Source: Glandiceps talaboti (taxonomy: Eukaryota; Hemichordata; Enteropneusta; Spengelidae). From it: a stretch of DNA of 64,000 nucleotides. Below, one piece after another: positions 61,161 to 64,000 of this stretch (its first letter is position 1; the number at the start of each line of letters is the position of its first letter). Made by a program: the position numbers and the translations under genes. The notes beneath the pieces were generated by a model. The model ran no database searches and was not told the DNA's origin. It was given only the letters and a program-made list of their open reading frames with translations. The stretch spans positions 32,781,832 to 32,845,831 of the forward strand of contig NC_135549.1 in assembly GCF_964340395.1 (NCBI RefSeq), given 5' to 3'.

Positions 61161-61389
61161 AGCTGGTTTTCTTTCATTTCCATACTTTTAATTCAATGGC
61201 CCTTGACGTATAGTACTTACCCTGTATGTATTTGATTATCTGCTTCCAACCCAATGTCATTTTACATACCTTAAGGAAAGGTAATGAAATAGTGTGTGTA
61301 TGTGTGTGTGTGTATGTGTATGTGTCTGCCTTTGGACATTATATCTAAAAAAAGGTTCATTAATAGCAATGACACTAGCTTTACTTCTT
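61161..61389. other. Spacer with short GT-rich tract
   Basis: GTGTGTATGTGTGTGTG at about 61293-61325; otherwise unique. Confidence 0.6.
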
Positions 61390-62600
61390 TTTAATGGTAA
61401 TAACAGGAACTGATTAGGTTTTGGTAAACATCATATGAATATTGATGCGTCATTTGCAATATTAATGATTTTCAATTATTCAATATCTTAAGAATGCTAG
61501 CATTACATTCCGTTTAATTTAGTATGTACATTGACAATAACAAAGTAGACATTGTAGCTTCTAGTTTAATGACTTATTTGCATAATTAATGATCTTCAGC
61601 AATTAGGCAATATCTTCCAATTTATACAATATGGTACACACGTCGACGTTAACAAATCGCCCTTGTTCTATAAGTCTTGTTTGTAAAGCTATTTTAATGA
61701 CTAATTTACATAATTAATGATTTTTTGTAATTGTATAGACATCGTAAGAATTCAGTCTTCAAATTTCATATAATTTTGTACATACATTGATAATGACAAA
61801 GTGCACATACCTTACAAAATTTTAATGAGTCATTTGCATAAGTAATTATTTTTGGCAACTAGGCAATATCTTAAGAATGCAATCTTTACATGTCATGTAA
61901 TTTGGTATATACATTGACAATAACAAAGCACACGTTCGTTATGTGTACCTTGTGATTCTAATATGCCATTCGTATAAATTTAGAATAGGTAGGGTAGGTA
62001 GATTTTTTATTTCGTTTTTTTTCTATATTTCTTTCCTCCAAAATGCGAGTGTCTAGTTCAGGTAGTTATGTGTTCCGTTGTTTTCCATATGGTCTCTGTG
62101 TTGTTGGTTTCTTCCCATCAGATGCACTACCATTACAGATTGGAAGAACAGGTTTATACTGTCTTTTTAAGTTGATGCCAGTTGCCACATCCACTATTTC
62201 TTGTCAGACTTCACAATTTTCGCGATTTTATTATTTTTTTCTCAAATACATGAACAAACTAGGTGGGGTCGGGTAACCGGTACCAAACATTTGTTTCTAT
62301 TCCTTATTAGGCAGCTTCTTATGGTTCAAATTCCACATAAGTTGGTATATTCATCAGAGATAACAAAGGGTGTCTCTCTGATATAAAATATTAATTTGTT
62401 CTTTGCATAATTAATGAGTTTTGGTAATTAAGCAATCTATAGCTAGATTCAAAGTCCATGTAATTTGGTACATGCATCAATGATAACAAAGCGCACAAGT
62501 CCAATATCGCTTGATGACGTACTTTTACTTTTTAATTTCATTCATAATTAATGAGTTTTGACAATTAATGTTTTTTGATAATAATGTATTATATACGTTG
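61390..62600. repeat. Decayed ~125-130-bp repeat family, about seven units
   Basis: Units carry TTTGCATAATTAATGA, CAATATCTTAAGAATGC and ACATTGA(C/T)AATAACAAAG, recurring at about 61442, 61563, 61693, 61820, 62390 and 62530. It is the reverse-complement family of 49971-50530. A ~290-bp unrelated segment (about 61985-62275) interrupts it. Confidence 0.8.
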
Positions 62601-64000
62601 ATGATAACAAAATTAAAATAGGAATTGTGGGTTTATGGGGTACATTATATTGCAATAAAGATATCAGCGCTGAAATTTGAAATTGTATCTAACTAGTAGT
62701 TTTTCACCGTTGTATACTATCAAGCTATCCCCTTTACTTTAATTAGACGGTTTTCCTGTCTGTTTCATAGTTAATAATACTGTAGTTTGACAGCTTGATA
62801 TTGTATGGATATAAATTATGATTGCTCAATAATCCGATTGACAGAACTGCTTAAGATTTGAGTATTTGTAAATACCAACTAATTAGAGCACATGTAACGC
62901 AAATTTGCTTTATGTGTGGTAGTGTTATTATTTCGCCTTTCATTGTGACCTTTCATCTTGAACCTATCCTATATTGCAAGGTGACAGCACCTAGCACACT
63001 GTTGAACGTGGTATTTCTATGACAACCGATATCATGCGAATGTCAATTAGTGTTTTCCAAGTGACACTGGTGAATGAGCATACAGTTAGCGTTTCTTTGA
63101 CTTGTGGAGCCAGTAAATGCACAGACATTGATACGTACACATTAATCGCAATTCGATACTATGTTTGATTTATTAATTTAATCTGATACATTCAATACGA
63201 GTCTTACTTCAAAGACTTCATTATGCCATGAAGTATGACTGTATGGAGATTGTCACTGAATGGGAAAACGATCAATTATATGGCCTTTGGACTACGTCAT
63301 CTTTACTGCAAATATCACAAAAGGTTTGAATTCTTTTACATGTCACAAAATGTAATGTGTTAATAACACCTTGATTTCTATACAAATTTACCATGCTATT
63401 AACTCCTCACATAAAGCATTGCGAATGGCTCAAAGAGGCGGTATAACTGTATTACATGTAACTAGACTAGGTAGGTTGAAATCAATCGATACAATTTAAC
63501 TGATGTACAAACGTTAGATAGATGCTCAAATTGAGTTATACCATGTTTGTACATCAACAATTGGCATTTTATCTAGTGTGACATCATACGAACGGTGATG
63601 AAGTCACGTGACATATCGATGTCCACAATATAGAAAAATTACTTACGAAGAGCGCCATACTTTAAGTCCATCTCCAGACCCATTTCAAGGCTAAAACATT
63701 TCTACAAATGAAATAAGAAAATGTAATCTGTATTATGTATGACTTTTGTTTGTTTTCTTCCAAAGTCAGAGACATAATGAGTCGAGTACTAGAGACATGA
63801 CATATCCCAACATTCTTTACATTTAATGACGTCATGACCCAAGTTGAAAATAATGGTGATACAGTATTTTCATCCTTAATGATTTTTATTATCAAGGGAA
63901 AGATTGATATGCGATATGTAATGATTATAATCACAATTGTATGAAACCATGGACGATGTAATCAAACTATTGACAATACTTCATTCCCCAGTGAATTGTT
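62601..64000. other. Intergenic DNA to the window end, no gene
   Basis: AT-rich unique sequence. The 90-residue minus-strand frame at 63662-63934 has no recognisable domain and is probably chance. Confidence 0.5.

Overview
The window is AT-rich eukaryotic DNA from a ciliated animal, most likely a marine invertebrate (deuterostome or lophotrochozoan; I cannot resolve the phylum). The evidence is a spliced animal gene with GT-AG introns, a BTB-Kelch gene, a single-exon class A GPCR, SINE-like and MITE-like debris, many microsatellites, and very large minisatellites. By hand count about 27-28 kb (roughly 43%) of the window is minisatellite in twelve arrays, with units of 20 to 67 bp.

Layout. 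1-2463: 31/32-bp minisatellite. 2835-4964 (-): intronless coding region for a 709-residue protein with two BTB domains, BACK and Kelch repeats. 4965-7508: gene 5' flank and a 36-bp array. 7509-12373: 39-bp array with an internal ~1.5-kb duplication, ended by a foldback insertion flanked by 9-bp direct repeats. 13130-13630: two foldback elements. ~13640-18548: 67-bp array containing inverted units and a twice-present SINE/LINE tail. 18549-19538: unique promoter region. 19539-40868 (+): a 15-exon gene for dynein regulatory complex subunit 11 (DRC11/IQCA1), reconstructed exon by exon to 852 codons with frame kept at every junction. Introns 5, 8, 10 and 12 hold arrays of 32, 46, 20 and 36/42 bp. 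41600-46060: a 52-bp array, then a 34-bp array. 46061-53390: gene-poor DNA with AT repeats, a TTA-flanked Harbinger-like MITE, tetranucleotide tracts, a decayed ~130-bp repeat and a 25-bp array. 54109-54964 (-): broken remnant of a hAT-like/ZNF862-type gene. 55274-57626: a candidate long-TIR element. 59163-60242 (+): intronless aminergic GPCR (histamine H1/muscarinic-like). 60731-61160: 58-bp repeats, then the decayed ~130-bp family in reverse orientation.

The three intact genes are unrelated in function: a likely CUL3-type substrate adaptor, an axonemal protein and a cell-surface receptor. Two observations stand out. First, the DRC11 promoter has a forkhead (FOXJ1-type) site 3 bp from an RFX X-box, the expected ciliary regulatory pair. 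Second, at least five DRC11 splice junctions have nearby duplicate copies, and those I translated lead to stop codons. No novel multi-gene system is visible. The novelty here lies in repeat architecture, splice-site duplication and regulatory motifs.
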